From contig CM041776.1 of the NCBI GenBank assembly GCA_023374045.1, positions 125,517,733 through 125,581,732 of the forward strand: a stretch of DNA of 64,000 nucleotides. Reading direction: 5' to 3'. A program made the position numbers and the translations under genes. The notes beneath the pieces are model-generated. The model had not been told where the DNA came from and did no database searches. It saw nothing but the letters and a program-made list of their open reading frames with translations. This stretch comes from Limonium bicolor. Lineage: Eukaryota; Streptophyta; Magnoliopsida; Caryophyllales; Plumbaginaceae. Shown here one piece after another: positions 32,940-45,200 of this stretch. The number at the start of each line of letters is the position of its first letter. Position 1 is the first letter of the stretch.

Positions 32940-33045
32940 GCTAGCGATGCTGATGGTACTGATGATGTTGATGATGCTGATGATGTTGATAATGCCGATG
33001 ATGCTAATATTGCTAATGATGCTAATGATGCTGATGATGCTCGGA
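32940..33045 (-). repeat. GATGCT/GATGTT hexamer-rich patch
   Basis: TGCTGATGATGTTGATAATG-like triplet-periodic sequence. It gives long Met/Leu or Ser/Ala-rich spurious ORFs on the two strands. Not seen in B-plus, so it is a copy-specific expansion. Confidence 0.75.
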
Positions 33046-33356
33046 TGCTTCTGGGGACCGAAACCCGTGGCGTTGCTCTGGCTGGACCCAAAGTGGACTT
33101 ATTGCCATTGCCCCCCAAGCCGATGTGCAGGGATAACTCCTGGTAAAAACCCTGGGGACTTATTGACATCGCCCACCATTTGTTGATCCCAAAATAAGTT
33201 GACATAGCACAGGAGGTTTATTGCCATCACCTCGCCAACTTTCTGTTGTCAGGTCTTGTGACGCGCCTGGATAATGCAGATAGGTCTTATGACATGCCTA
33301 TATGAATGAAGTGAATGCAATGTGTTTAATGGAAGCATGTAAATTAAAGAGTGGTG

Positions 33357-33361
33357 CTAGG
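33357..33361. other. Left target-site duplication (CTAGG)
   Basis: Identical to 56759-56763 on the other side of the 23.4-kb nested block. Confidence 0.88.
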
Positions 33362-36300
33362 TGTAACACCCCATCCTAAACCTGTAATAACGTCGCAAGT
33401 CGTAGCATAATAAATAATAATTCACAGCGGAAAATAAAAACTATCTATCCTTGGTGTTACACGCCGTTACTCACCCTTGTGAGCAACAAGGCATCCTTAC
33501 TCCATCCAACAACCATGACTTCTCACGCTGTGATGAAAAGATACTGAGCACTCTAATTATTACAAACCAAATCCAAACTAAATGAGCAACTAACTTAATA
33601 CAATAATCTCCTTAATACAGTACATAAATAAAAGCAAAGGTGTTTGTTGAAAACACATCAGCTACCCCCGTGTCCCGCACTCCGACTTGAGTCTTCTTCA
33701 ATAACCTGGAATGTTTGGCCCATTGAAGGACTCAGCAATCGAAATGCTGGTATGCTAAATGTAGTCTTAAATCATCTAGATTCCCTAAGTCGTTTTAGCC
33801 ATCTTGATATTAGATTCTTTACATGAAATACCAGTTTACAATAATAACACTAATAACAGTAAATCCTAAACAAACACATAACAGTTCACCTGCAAATCAC
33901 ATCATAGTAGTAAACAACAAACCAGATAATCAAACACCAACAATCCATAACATTAACCAAACAAGATACGCGTATTAATTAACTGTACTTGTTAGTTGGC
34001 CACCTGGCCCTTATCCTTTAAACCAACCACTTAAACTTTTCCAATTAAATTCCACCTCAGGCGTCATGTTAAGACAACCCTTAATAACTTATAATTGACA
34101 GTAGTCCCCTGGGTTCCAATGGAACCGTTACCAGCTAACCTTATGGCCTTGGATGATTGATCGATCCGGTCGAACCTGTGCACCAACGGTAGTGCCCTCC
34201 GCCATCGTCGAATGTGGACAATGGATTCCTTGAGTGACTCCCCATTGAAGTCTCTCGTAGTGATCACGATGCGCAACCAGAAAGTCGAAAACAGTCTGGA
34301 TTCCTCTCTTTATAAGTTAGCCCTTTTGTCAGTGGTACAATAACCAATCCTTGAGTTAAGACTATGACAGGACCATCATTAGGTGGAATAATACCCAAAG
34401 GTCAGTTAGTCTTATTCAGTTTAGATGTATAAACTTCCAGTCATAAAACATTCACGTAAAATAGAACGCAGTTGTGTCGAGCAATACAGTATACAATATC
34501 AAATACATAAATCACAGATATCGCTCTTAACAATTAAACACATAACGTCTGGACCTCAGGAAAATCCTTAGAACATTCAGACCACACAATTAACATACCG
34601 TTCACCGGGATAACAGCTAGCTTGACAATTCACGCTCTAGTAATTCCTTCCCGTACGCTGTTATATATACATACAATACCGGGTAATATTAAAACGGCTG
34701 TTCACTAAATATTACAGTACTGTCACTGTAGAGTTTATACTCGTAGTATACTAACTCTGTATGTTCTTTATTTCCCCCTGTTATTTTACAGTGGTTCTAG
34801 GTAGTTCATCTGTTCGTTTTTTATGTAACCACACATGTGATAATGAATTTCTACCTTATAGTATATTTCTATTCTTTAATCACATACTCATAATTGTTTC
34901 CACTTATCCTTTATATTATATTCTTTGGTTATTTATTATAATCATAATTATTTATAAACTCTATATTGTACTCCATAATATACCATAATACATGGTTTTA
35001 ATTCCTTTCTTTATTAGATTACAAAACCAACCTTATAAATTCGGTAATTACGTAATGAACACATTACCTTTTATAAATTACCAAATAATCAAATAACTTT
35101 TATAATTACTAATTAACCTCCTAACTTTTGGTAATTACAAATTGAGCATTTTAACTTTCGAAAATTACCATATTGCCACACCTATTTCAGTTTCAACATA
35201 ACTTTTCTTTTTTTTTTTTTTAATTTTAACCCAAAAACTTATATAAGTTACATATATCTTAAACTATAGTTTTAATATTCAATTTTCTTAAATACCGAAA
35301 TGAACACTTATATTTTTATAATTTACATATCCGCCCCAATTAATTTTCGATTTTCCATTTAAACTTTCATAATTTACATATTCACCCTTAAACTTTTATA
35401 AACTTAATATTTTATGTCTAAATCATTTTAACCCAAAGTTTTTGGTCAAACAATTTGACCAAGACTTAATTTCATAATTGATACTTTAATATATCCATAA
35501 AATCATGTGTACTTTCGGTTAGACTCCAAACTTCCCAATAATTACAATATAGCCCCAAAACTTTATAAAATGTTATTTTAACACTTAAACACTTATTTAA
35601 ATTCACCAAAATTCATAATATTAATTCCTTCCTTATATAATAACATAAATATACAAAACAAACCCTTAAGCTCTCGGCTTTTATTATTTGTACACTAAAC
35701 TTTTCAAAATTTACATTTTAGCCACATATCTTAATAAACTAGCCATTTAATTACTTGTAGCTATTTTTAATGTTCCCAAAATTTATAATATAAGTTAATA
35801 CACTTATATATATTTCAAAAATCACCAAACAACATATTTTGTTCTCGGCTCCAACTATATTTTACTATATAGTTTCAAAACTTGATTTAAACTTTATAAT
35901 ATGTATATATAAATGTATATAAGCCATATAACACTTCTAAAAATTATGCCAATGACTTAGAATGATTATAAGCTCAAAATAGAACATTTTATTCTTTGAC
36001 AACTCGGTTTAACTATATATGTATCATAACTAATTTTTGTGACACATATTTATACCTTAAGGTAATAATCTTACCTTATATGTTATAAATTATTTTCTTG
36101 ATATAATAACCCAATATTTTCGGCCTTAATTTATTTAGTGGTTATACATAATTTTTATACTAAAGTTTGAAGCTTAAATCAAACTTAAACTTAATAAACC
36201 TTAATTATAGAAACTTACTCCTTAAATCAAGATAATTCTTGTATTTGATTTATCCTTGAATTCCAAGCTCTTCAAATGCTATTTCGATGAAGAGAATTCG

Positions 36301-38622
36301 GCCTCCTTGTATATATATATAGGAGATCCATTTGTTAGACTTCTAACAAGGATTTATAAATAAGATTTGGAGTAGTTTTACAAAAGTTTACCTTAGGAAT
36401 TTAACAAAGTATTTTTGGTACACCTTGGGATGATTGTAGATCCAAGTTTCCTTCATGAAATAATGAAGAGAATATAGATTTAGAAGCTCTAAATTTTCGT
36501 AAATGCTTAAGGTATTTTCTTAGGATTTTTCAACATGAAAATATACCTTAACTTGATCTTGTTGTTCCTTGTGTTGTTGTTGAATCTAGGAACCTCCTTG
36601 GAACACCAATGCTTGGCGATTTCTTGTAGGATTGTTAGGATGATTCTTGCTTCAAGACTTAGGAGAATTAACAAGGAAAATTACATTAAAATGGTGTTAG
36701 AACTTAGAACACCATTAATGGAGCTTTGAAGCTCTAAGGAGTTAACTATCAAATGAAGAAGAAAGAGAGGGTAGAAGGACTTACCAACTCGGTGAGTGAT
36801 CAAGGAAGGATAGAATGCTCACGTAAGTCCTTAAAGAAGGAATGAAAGGAATCTAAATCTGGTTTGGTATTTGTTTATTTAATCAAATTGATTAAGCATG
36901 CTAGGTAGGCTCCTTTCATTAGTTAATTACTTGGTTCAAGGCTCCATAAAATGCTCATTATTAAGCTTGTTGTTCGGTCACTTGTGGAGGGAATTAAGAG
37001 TTAATTAGTAAGTCTAGCATATAGGAAGTTAGGCATGGTAATTGTTTTGCATTTAATGAGTTGATTATTGATGCTAATCTTGTTTTATTCTTGCAGGTGT
37101 TCGGCCATAATGGATTTAGGCAGCTCTAAATCTTGTAGTCTTACGGCACATAGGTTGTAGGAGTCAATTTAGTTTTGTTTATACTAGACATAAGATTAAG
37201 CTTAGTTAGGTATTTGTCTATCTTTGATTAATTTAACAACAATCATACCTCCTTTCTCCTGTATATAAATCGGCAGCACATGAGGTAGAACATGGGTGTT
37301 TTATTTGTTTACAATGCAACTTGTATAAAGTAGATTCTAGTCACTTATTTAATGTCATTACTTTTGTTTAACTTATTTCTTTGTTGTCTCTTGCAGGAAA
37401 TCGGCCATGTGAGGCCTTATTTGACTGAGTGTATTTGACATAATCACATGGTACATGATAAGGTGAGTCACCAATCCATAAGGCAATTTGTTTTTGTTAA
37501 AACCATGTCAAATGACACCTAAAATGGCGCCCAACGTGGAGGTTAATTGGGATTGATTTTTGATTTAATTCCTGTCACATTTTATTGTACTAAGACCATA
37601 TTATAACATGTAATAGGTTCCAGCGTTTATTTGGTACATTTATATCATGGTAAAAGATGAAAGTTCTAAGGTAAAAATGCTGATTTTAGGTACCTTTTTG
37701 ACCCAAAAATCGCCCCCATTTGTAATATTAATTTAGTACTGGAATTAATTGATTTAGATGGAAAATTTATCCTCTTTTAATATTATCAACTCGTGGCTCC
37801 TCAAAAACTTCAAGGCGATTGCTTAAAACGCGTTTTTGTGACACCCGAAGGTGCGTTTTTGTGCTTTAAGGAGTTTCTGGAACATAAGTAGTCGCTATGA
37901 GTTCCAAGTGTTTATAAACATTTATATGGTCAATAATAATATATTAAGGTGTTACATTGAGTTATATGGGGTTTATCAACTCAAGACACAATTTCCTGGC
38001 TACCGGAACACTCCCGAGCAAAATAAGAGCGTTAAGAAATTCCTCCAAGTAATTTGTTTATTTTGAAGGATTATCTCTATATTTCTCTTAGAATGATGAA
38101 TAATGATAGTAGAACTCTAAGAATGATTTATATAGGAGTTCGTGCCACTCCGGTACCTCTCCAGGGCATTCCCGGGGGTTTATGGGGCCCCAACGGGTAC
38201 CTTCGAGTACTTTGTGTTTAACTGCGAGTTTAGCATGAGAACTTTATCTTATATGTTTAATAAAGTGTTATGGTGAATTTGGAATGAAGTGTAATGCTTT
38301 ATTCCATTTTATAAAATATTTCCGGGACTTTCGGGTCTTTCGGGCCCTTAATGGAACTCCCGTGCTTATTATACTTTTACTCTGTTTTAACTGAGGACTT
38401 GTGTTTCAAAGGGTCATATAATGATCCTTGATTAACTTCATATGAGGTTTATAGCTTATATAACTTGTTTAGCTTAAGGTCCGGCTTAACGCCCGTTTAT
38501 GACCTTAAAGAATTTAGGTGCGTTTTTAACGCTTAAGTGGTTATATACTTTCTTAGGGTTTAATAATCCCCTAAATAATAATTATCCCTTTATTTAATTA
38601 TTTAAAGGTTAGGGGTATTTCA
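33362..38622 (-). repeat. Tekay-like 3' LTR (left copy)
   Basis: Plus-strand ends TGTAACACCCC ... GGGGTATTTCA. About 5.26 kb. Aligns along its length with 45206-46247 plus 52603-56758 and with 61039-64000. Differences are scattered substitutions and small indels. It holds no gene; a long AT-rich part (34740-36230) is built of a loosely repeated phrase. It is an uninterrupted reference for the site where A2 inserted (34411 region: GTCAGTTAGTCTTATTCAG). Confidence 0.9.
36305..36330 (-). promoter_or_regulatory. TATA-like box in Tekay-like LTR
   Basis: Minus-strand CTCCTATATATATATACAAG. The right LTR keeps a shorter version at ~54487-54503; the third copy at ~63684 has lost the alternating TA run. 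Possible U3 promoter, not tested. Confidence 0.35.
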
Positions 38623-38645
38623 GTCTACCCCCCTTAAAAGGACTT
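38623..38645 (-). promoter_or_regulatory. Polypurine tract of Tekay-like element
   Basis: Minus-strand TTTTAAGGGGGGTAGAC directly precedes the LTR start TGAAATACCCC. Correct position for the plus-strand primer. Confidence 0.75.
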
Positions 38646-39261
38646 CGTCCCGAAGTCATAACTTCTACTTACATATCCTATGGAATCAAGTTCCTCATAT
38701 CTATTCCCAGCATACTTATCGTTCCTGGGTGTCAATACTATACTGACACCTCTACATTCCATCTGTAATCCAAGTGTATGCAATTCATACACACATATCC
38801 TTACTCATGATAATCAATGTAATCATATCCTAAGTACTTGATAAATACTGTAAAGCAAATAAGTGTCCTAACTTTCTAGCTACCCCACTAGGTCATTACT
38901 GCACAAGTGCAATACCAAAACACTCAGTTCTACAGAGTGTAGAGGCGTAAACCCTTGGTAGTAAATCTCTTGTGTGATTGCTATAGTAATGAATATACTG
39001 TAAAGTAAGTAAGTGTACTTTTATTAACCATCCAAGTGTTACATAGAACACAACCATAACCATTCAAGTGTTACATAGAACAATAACCAAGTGTTACATA
39101 GAACACATCCATAACCATTCAACCAATTGCACACATGCGCAACAATCAAACACAAACAACCAAATACAAAATCAGTATAGACTGCAGATATGCAAGTCGC
39201 ATGTGGTGCTCTACCCCCCTTAAAAAGGGTTACGCCCACGTACCCCCACAAGTATACACAA
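38646..39261 (-). other. Tekay-like 3' untranslated region
   Basis: Between the chromodomain stop and the polypurine tract. Contains about three copies of a 25-30 bp unit with CAAGTGTTACATAGAACA at 39030-39125. No ORF supported. Confidence 0.6.
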
Positions 39262-40084
39262 CTACAAGAAAAGTGATGAATACTTGTCTCGCTTGGAGTC
39301 TTCTAACTCCCATGTCGCCTCCTCAATGTCGTGGTTTGACCACAGAACCTTGACTATCCTAATGGTCTTATTCTGGTCTCCCTAGTCTTGAAGTCTAAAA
39401 TGCGTACTGGGGTCTCCTCATATCTAAGTGTAGGATATAGCTCAAGTGTCTCGGGCTCTAAGATATGTGACGGGTGAGGCACATACTGCTTTAGCTGTGA
39501 AATGTGAAACACGTTGTGCACTCTCCCAAGCTCAACAGGTAAATCTAATATGTAAGCTAATGGGCCCACTTGCTCCGTAATAAGGTACGGTCCTACATAC
39601 TTTGGGCTAAGCTTGCCCTTCTGCCCAAATATGAAAATTCCTTCATAGGTGAAACTCTAAGGAAGACTCGATCGCCTACTACGAACTCAAGGTCTCTCCT
39701 ACGGACATCAGCATATGACTTCTGTCTGTCCTGGGCTATCTTCATGTTCTTGCGTATTTGCACAATATCCTCTTTCATCTGATCTAGGTACTCTGGCCCT
39801 GAGATGGTGTTCTCACTGGCCTCGTCCCAACATAGTGGTGTCCTGCATGGTCTGCCGTACAATGCCTGGAATGGCGGCATCTGAATGGATGCATGATAGC
39901 TGTTGTTGTATGCAAACTCGATCAGATGTAGTCGATCTATCCAGCTTTCCTGGAAATCCAAGGCACAAGCTCTAAGCATGTCCTCCAATGTTTGAATCGT
40001 TCTTTCACTCTGACCATCTATCTGTGGATGAAAGGCTGTACTTAGCTTCAGCTTCGTACCCAATGCCTCTGAACCTGCTGCCAA
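39262..40084 (-). pseudogene. Integrase C-terminal half and chromodomain (Tekay-like)
   Basis: Reads in from the integrase core after a frameshift near 40080. Residues visible: AFHPQIDGQSERTIQTLED with the catalytic Glu, then YNNSYHASIQMPPFQALYG, the GPY/F-like region (VGDRVFLRVSP), and after a second frameshift near 39580 the segment VHNVFHISQLKQYVPHPSH. The chromodomain follows, ending WSNHDIEEATWELED and a TAG stop at 39264-39262. In chromoviruses this domain is thought to guide insertion to particular chromatin. Two frameshifts prevent full translation. Confidence 0.8.
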
Positions 40085-42597
40085 AATCTGGAAACAAATC
40101 TGGAATCTCTATCTGACACAATAGACTTCGGTACTCCGTGGTGTCTAATGATCTCTCTCTGGAAAAGGTCCTCCAGTTTGGGAACTTTCCAAGTGTCCTT
40201 GATAGGAATGAACTTTGCTACCTTTGTCAGTCTGTCGACGATGACCCATATCATGTTAGCACCTCCTCTAGTCGGTGGAAGACCTACTACAAAATCCATA
40301 GATACATCCTCGAACTTCCTATATAGGATGGGCATCGGCTGTACTAAGCTGCCCGGTCTCCGGTGCTCAAATTTCACTTTTTAACATGTCATACATCTTG
40401 CCACAAACTCTACAACATCTTTCTTCATACCACTCCACCAGAATTGTAATTTCATATCCTTGTACATCTTCGATGATCCTGGGTGTACTGATAAGGATGA
40501 GCAATGAGCTTCCTGCAATATCTTTTCCTTCAAGTCTGGGCTGGACTCTGGAATGCACAAACGACCATTTATTCTGAGTAGCCCGTCTTCACTGAGAACA
40601 AAGTCATACTTCTGTCTTTCAAAGATACCGTCAGTCAACTGCTGCCTGATAGTCTTCATGTACTGGTCGTTTTCCTAAGCACAACGTACCTCCTCGATGA
40701 GGTCGTTGTCTCCTGTCACGGCAAATAAAGAATGAGCTCTACGGCTTAGGGCGTCAGCAACTACATTTGCCTTGCCCTCCTTGTACTTGTGGTCGATGTC
40801 GTAGTCCTTTAAAAACTCGACCCATCGCCTCTGCCTCATGTTAAGCTCCTTCTGTGTGAATAGATGTTGAAGGCTCTTGTGATCTGAGTAAACTATCACT
40901 GTAACTCCATATAAGTAATGTCGCCAGATCTTCAGTGCAAAAACAACTGCCCCCAATTCTAGATCGTGGGTCGGGTAGTTCTCATCATGTTTCTTCAACT
41001 GCCGTGATGCATAAGCAACAACCTTTCCATTCTGCATAAGTACACACCCTATCCCTGTGCCTGAGGCATCGCAATATACTTCAAATCCGTCGGTCCCCTC
41101 TGGTATGGTGAGTATTGGTGCCGACGTCAGTAGGTCCTTCAGTGTCTGAAAGGAACGCTCGCAATCCGCTGTCCATACAAATGGAGAATCTTTCTTCATC
41201 AGGCTCGTCATTGGTTTCGCCAGTTTGGAGAAGTCTTGCACAAATCTGCGATAATAACCAGCTAATCCCAAGAAACTACGGATATCTGTCACTGTCTTCG
41301 GTCTCGGCCAAGTCTTAACTGCCTCAATCTTCGCAGGATCTACAGATATGCCGCTGGCTGATATAATATGCCCTAGAAAAGATACACTGTCTAACCAGAA
41401 ATCACACTTCGAAAGCTTGGCATACAATTGGTTCTCCCTCATGGTCTGTAAAACTTGCCTCAGATGCACCTCGTGCTCGTCCTTAGTCTTAGAATAAACT
41501 AGAATGTCATCGATGAATACAACTACTGATGAGTCTAACTGCTCCCTGAACAACCGGTTCATAAGATCTATGAATATTGCTGGGGCGTTCGACAAGCCAA
41601 ATGGCATAACTGTGAACTCGTAGTGCCCATAGCGTGTTCTGAAAGCTGTCTTCTCTATGTCTTCATCAGCTATCCGTATCTGGTGATATCCTGATCTCAG
41701 ATCAATCTTCTAGAAAACTGTAGCGCCTCTTAACTGGTCAAACAGGTCGTCAATCCGTGGTAACGGGTACTTGTTCTTCATCGTGACTGCATTAAGATCC
41801 CTGTAGTCAATGCATAGTCGCATGCTACCATCCTTCTTTTTCACAAATAAAACTGGTGCTCCCCATGGTGATGCACTCGGTCTGATATAACCTTTGTCAA
41901 GCAGATCTTCTAACTGGATCTTCAGCTCCTTCATTTCTGCTGGTGCCATTCTGTATGGTGCTTTAACAATAGGCCCTGTGCCTGGTAATAAGTCGATGGA
42001 GAACTCCACATCTCTCTTGGGTGGCATCCCTGGTAACTCTTCTGGAAATAGGTCAGGAAAATCTGAAACGACTGGTATGTTTGACTGTGTCTTTTCTTCT
42101 TGCCTCATGTCCTGGACATAGCACAAATAGACTGGCTGCCCCTTCTTCACCTTCTTCATCAATGTGATAGCAGATACTAGCTTGAAAGTAGGTTCTCTTG
42201 GAGTACTGCGATATGAAACTGTCTTGCCCTTCGGGTTCTTCAGTAGTAATCTATGCTCTGCGCAATAGTCGTCCCTTGTACTTCTGAAGCCAATCATGCC
42301 CATGATGATATCAAAACCCAGATTATCTAGCTCAATCAAATCCACGTGAGACTCTTCATCCATGATGTTAATCTGAACTCCCTTGTGTAGTTTCGTGCAC
42401 CTCACTCTCTCCTTCGTCGGTAATGTGACTAGGAAATCTGAGAGAGGTTCAGGGGTGTCTCCAACTTCCTTACTAATGTAGAGGATATAAAGGAATGAGA
42501 CGCTCCTGAATCGAACAGTATCGATGCACTCACGCCATTTACTGTAAAGGTTCCCATGATAACATTCCCTATCCGGCCTCGGTCTTGTCCAATACAT
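40048..42597 (-). pseudogene. Protease tail, reverse transcriptase, RNase H, integrase N-half (Tekay-like)
   Basis: One reading frame from 42597 to 40048, broken by only three stops (41710, 40675, 40381). In order: end of protease ([11 protein letters not shown], ~42300); RT fingers ([39 protein letters not shown]); RT catalytic block [12 protein letters not shown] and [12 protein letters not shown] (41600-41500); RNase H ([20 protein letters not shown] to VVADALSRR, ~41090-40730); integrase zinc-binding HPGSSKMYKDM to CMTC (~40480-40385); integrase core [10 protein letters not shown] and [10 protein letters not shown] with two catalytic Asp. At least two of the stops are one C-to-T change from Gln codons. 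Otherwise well kept, so the insertion is not ancient. Confidence 0.88.
42440..42570 (-). pseudogene. Aspartic protease active-site segment (Tekay-like)
   Basis: In a frame different from the downstream RT frame, minus-strand sequence around 42550-42470 reads [24 protein letters not shown] is the catalytic motif of the retroviral-type protease. A frameshift near 42460 moves the protease into the RT frame. Confidence 0.75.
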
Positions 42598-42599
42598 TC

Positions 42600-43560
42600 A
42601 GCACTGCTCCTCCATTAGACTCGAGGCCTGGGGGTTAACAATTCGTAAGATAGTGCATGTCTCAATGGTATTAAAAAGCCATTCATTAATTCAATGATTA
42701 TCACAAATAAGCTCCATAATTACATCAATATTGCCTAAATGTCAAATTTAACCATCCGGGTTTCAAATGGGTAGTATTACTAAGATTGATGGGGTTGTAT
42801 TCAACTTAATGCTCTTTATCCCATGGTATACTGATCTAGATTCTCCACCAAATTTAATACATCTCCTGACTTCAGATAATCTTTCTCGCCTTGTCCATCC
42901 TCTTCTGATCACCGTATAAAAACTCAGCATCGTCTCCTATGGAGAATGATACAATGGTATCCCTTTGGTAATTGACTCTGATGTCTCATCTCGGTCCTGG
43001 TGTAACCCAAGTTTTCCCCTTTTCATAGAAGTTTTCTATACAAATGTCGGCTTCCATATCCGGTATAGGGTTGGTTTCTAGTTGTTGTGCAATCTTGACC
43101 GTTTCTGTCACCAAAGTTTGAAAACTATCGGGTATCCTAGGAACTCGTGTTCCATCTATCTTTCTTAATTCACTATAGAATCTATTTGTGGATCCCAATC
43201 CTTACCCATACACATCAATATAATTTAAGTTTTGATCCACTACCATATCCTGGAGTGTAAATCCTCAAAGGCCTATTCCCAAAGTTCTACATTCATTTAC
43301 AATAGCTATTTGTTCATCTAGAGTTAAATATTGCTTGAGTAGGATCATGCCGAAGTACTTGGCATTCTCCCTCTGGATATCCCCGACCTTCGCTCATAGG
43401 CTCAGGTGATCTCGGTCTCATAGGTATGGGAAAACAAATGTCGAAACATCCTATTAGGTGAGAGGTTTCCTAAGTGAGGTCTCTCTAAATTTATTTCACA
43501 CAAACACATACAAGTTTCATCGACTGAATAACTGTAAACACACATACCTAGCATCATGCT
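42600..43560 (-). other. Linker between gag and protease, non-coding as read
   Basis: No long frame on the minus strand. A 70-codon piece at 43198-42986 has no recognised motif. It may be a foreign insertion or a decayed linker; expected sequence between the knuckle and protease in this clade is shorter. Confidence 0.35.
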
Positions 43561-43566
43561 TTTGAT

Positions 43567-44985
43567 TTAAGTCCTAGGCTTACCGGTTTTGCACTGGGCG
43601 CTAGCCTCGGCGCCTGAAGTTCCCACTGAGTACAAGGTGTTTCTACTTGGAACTATCTCCTTCCCCTTCTGACTCCCGGATGAGGAAGGCTGTCCTCCCG
43701 GTCCCCTAGTATAGGTGTTAGTCTGTGGTGCCTGACCTCCTCTGGGTCCTCCAGTCTCTGTAGCTGGTGTCCTCTGTGAACCTCTAGCTCCCGTGTATAC
43801 TCGGCTTGCTGGGTTGGAAAAACATCGTACTCCCGGTGGTCTTCCTTTTTGCAATAGCGGCACTCCACCTTCCTGCCTGCGCAATCTACTCCTGGGTGAT
43901 CATTCCATAGCGCTTACAGTAGTAGTGGCGCTGGGGTGGCTTATTGCCTATTGTTTATACAACATCGTTTAGTAAAGGTATAGCTAATAAATATCTTGGT
44001 TAAGTAAGAGGTGGGTATCCTTACCCCTAGGTGGTGCCGATCAAGTGGCTATGCATCAATGGCTGGGCCGGTCAGACGAGGGACCTGCTCCTTCGTCTTC
44101 TGACCATGGAAATCCTTCCGCCCTTCTTCTTATCAAAGAATCTCCTGTTGAAGGTTTAGGTCAGTGACCAAACTAAGTGTAGGTAATATATTGGTACTCC
44201 TTCTTAAGTAAAGGTTTCTTACTTCCCTTCTTGTAGTAACCTCTAGAGGTACCGCCATCATCATCTCCTTCAGTACTCTTTCTCTTCTTTCCTTGTGCCT
44301 CTTCTCTGGACTGTAGCATTAATTCTGTTGCCGATGCTGCGTTATAACACTCTTGTAAAGTAGCGAAACATATTGCTCCCATAGCGCCTTGGATGCGAAA
44401 TTGCAAACCTCCCATAAACTTTTGGATCTTCACAGTGTCGGAGTAGTCGACTCCTGGTAAGTAATCTAGCAGGCTGATAAATCGTGCGTAGTACTGGTCG
44501 ACTATTTGGCTCCCTTGGATTAAGGTCTCGAACTCTTGCCTTTTTCTCTTTTAAGTGGGGTAGTATTTCTCTCGCAGCACCTCCACAAACGCTGTCCACC
44601 AAAGTCGGTGTAGCTCTACGGTGGCCCTCCACTGACCGCCACTAAATATCAGCTGCGTCCTTCAGGTTGTACGCGGCGATGTCGACCTTCTGGTCTTCTG
44701 GAACTCGAACAGCCTTGAAGGCCTTCTGGTGCTCTACAATGAACTTCTCCAGTGCGGCGGGGTCTGGTTCCCCTGAGTAAGTAGGCACTCTCGCGTCTGC
44801 AGCGCTCTTCAACCAGTTGGTTTCCCTGGGCTGCGGGGGTGGGGTATGGCTCCCGTAAGTTGAGCTCCAAGCTGCTGCGCGAAGGCTGCCATGACCGCTG
44901 CTAGGCCTGGTACCTCTGGGACATCCGCCGGTGTCTCGCCACCGCGCCCGCTGTTGCCTCCACGTGGTCTTCCTCTTGTCGACAT
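43567..44985 (-). pseudogene. Gag (Tekay-like)
   Basis: Structural capsid protein. The ATG at 44985 starts an Arg/Gly-rich N-terminus (STRGRPRGGNSGRGGE). After a frameshift comes VPTYSGEPDPAALEKFI, then the capsid core in another frame (QEFETLIQGSQIVDQYY, LDYLPGVDYSDTVKIQKFMG, 44530-44400). The nucleocapsid knuckle near 43863-43820 reads CRYCKKEDHREYDV: the first three ligands C, C, H are present, but the last Cys is Val. Ends in a Gly/Pro/Ser-rich tail. At least three frameshifts. Confidence 0.75.
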
Positions 44986-45182
44986 CTATAAGATAGTATA
45001 CTATTATTTCTACTCGGTTGCTACACCGTTTTACAAACACAATCACAAACATATAAGAAAGCTAACTACTAGTAATAATAATATTCCTTGAATTTTTCTA
45101 GGTCACGAATACTCACAGACGTTTCCCGTATCCCAATATTCCTATGCTCATGTTCTTGACTCAGTATCCTTCATCAGAGCGT

Positions 45183-45200
45183 AACTACGCTCTGATACCA
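45183..45200 (-). promoter_or_regulatory. Primer-binding site, initiator-Met tRNA (Tekay-like)
   Basis: Minus-strand TGGTATCAGAGCGTAG begins five bases inside the 5' LTR end. TGGTATCAGAGC is complementary to the 3' end of plant initiator-Met tRNA. Confidence 0.9.

Larger units (their letters stand above)
32533..33361 (-). mobile_element. B-minus internal tail, left part
   Basis: Homologous, inverted, to 7100-8020. Contains the R2 tandem array (~32640-32905), a GATGCT-rich patch (32940-33045), and text matching 7250-7480 (for example AGTGGACTTATTGCCATTGC). Interrupted at 33361 by the Tekay-like element and continued at 56759. Confidence 0.65.

Noticed and set aside
33644..33826. 60-codon ORF repeated almost exactly at 45489-45671
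   Set aside because: The two copies are the same part of the Tekay-like LTRs, and the third LTR copy (~61310) does not keep the frame.
34761..34988. Hydrophobic 75-codon ORF, with a longer version at 52948-53280
   Set aside because: It is the same AT-rich LTR segment in two copies, antisense to the element, with different lengths in each and no equivalent frame in the third LTR near 62370.
45183..45200. tRNA-like sequences at primer-binding sites (also 48276 and 30803)
   Set aside because: Only the short complement of a tRNA 3' end is present, with no cloverleaf around it.
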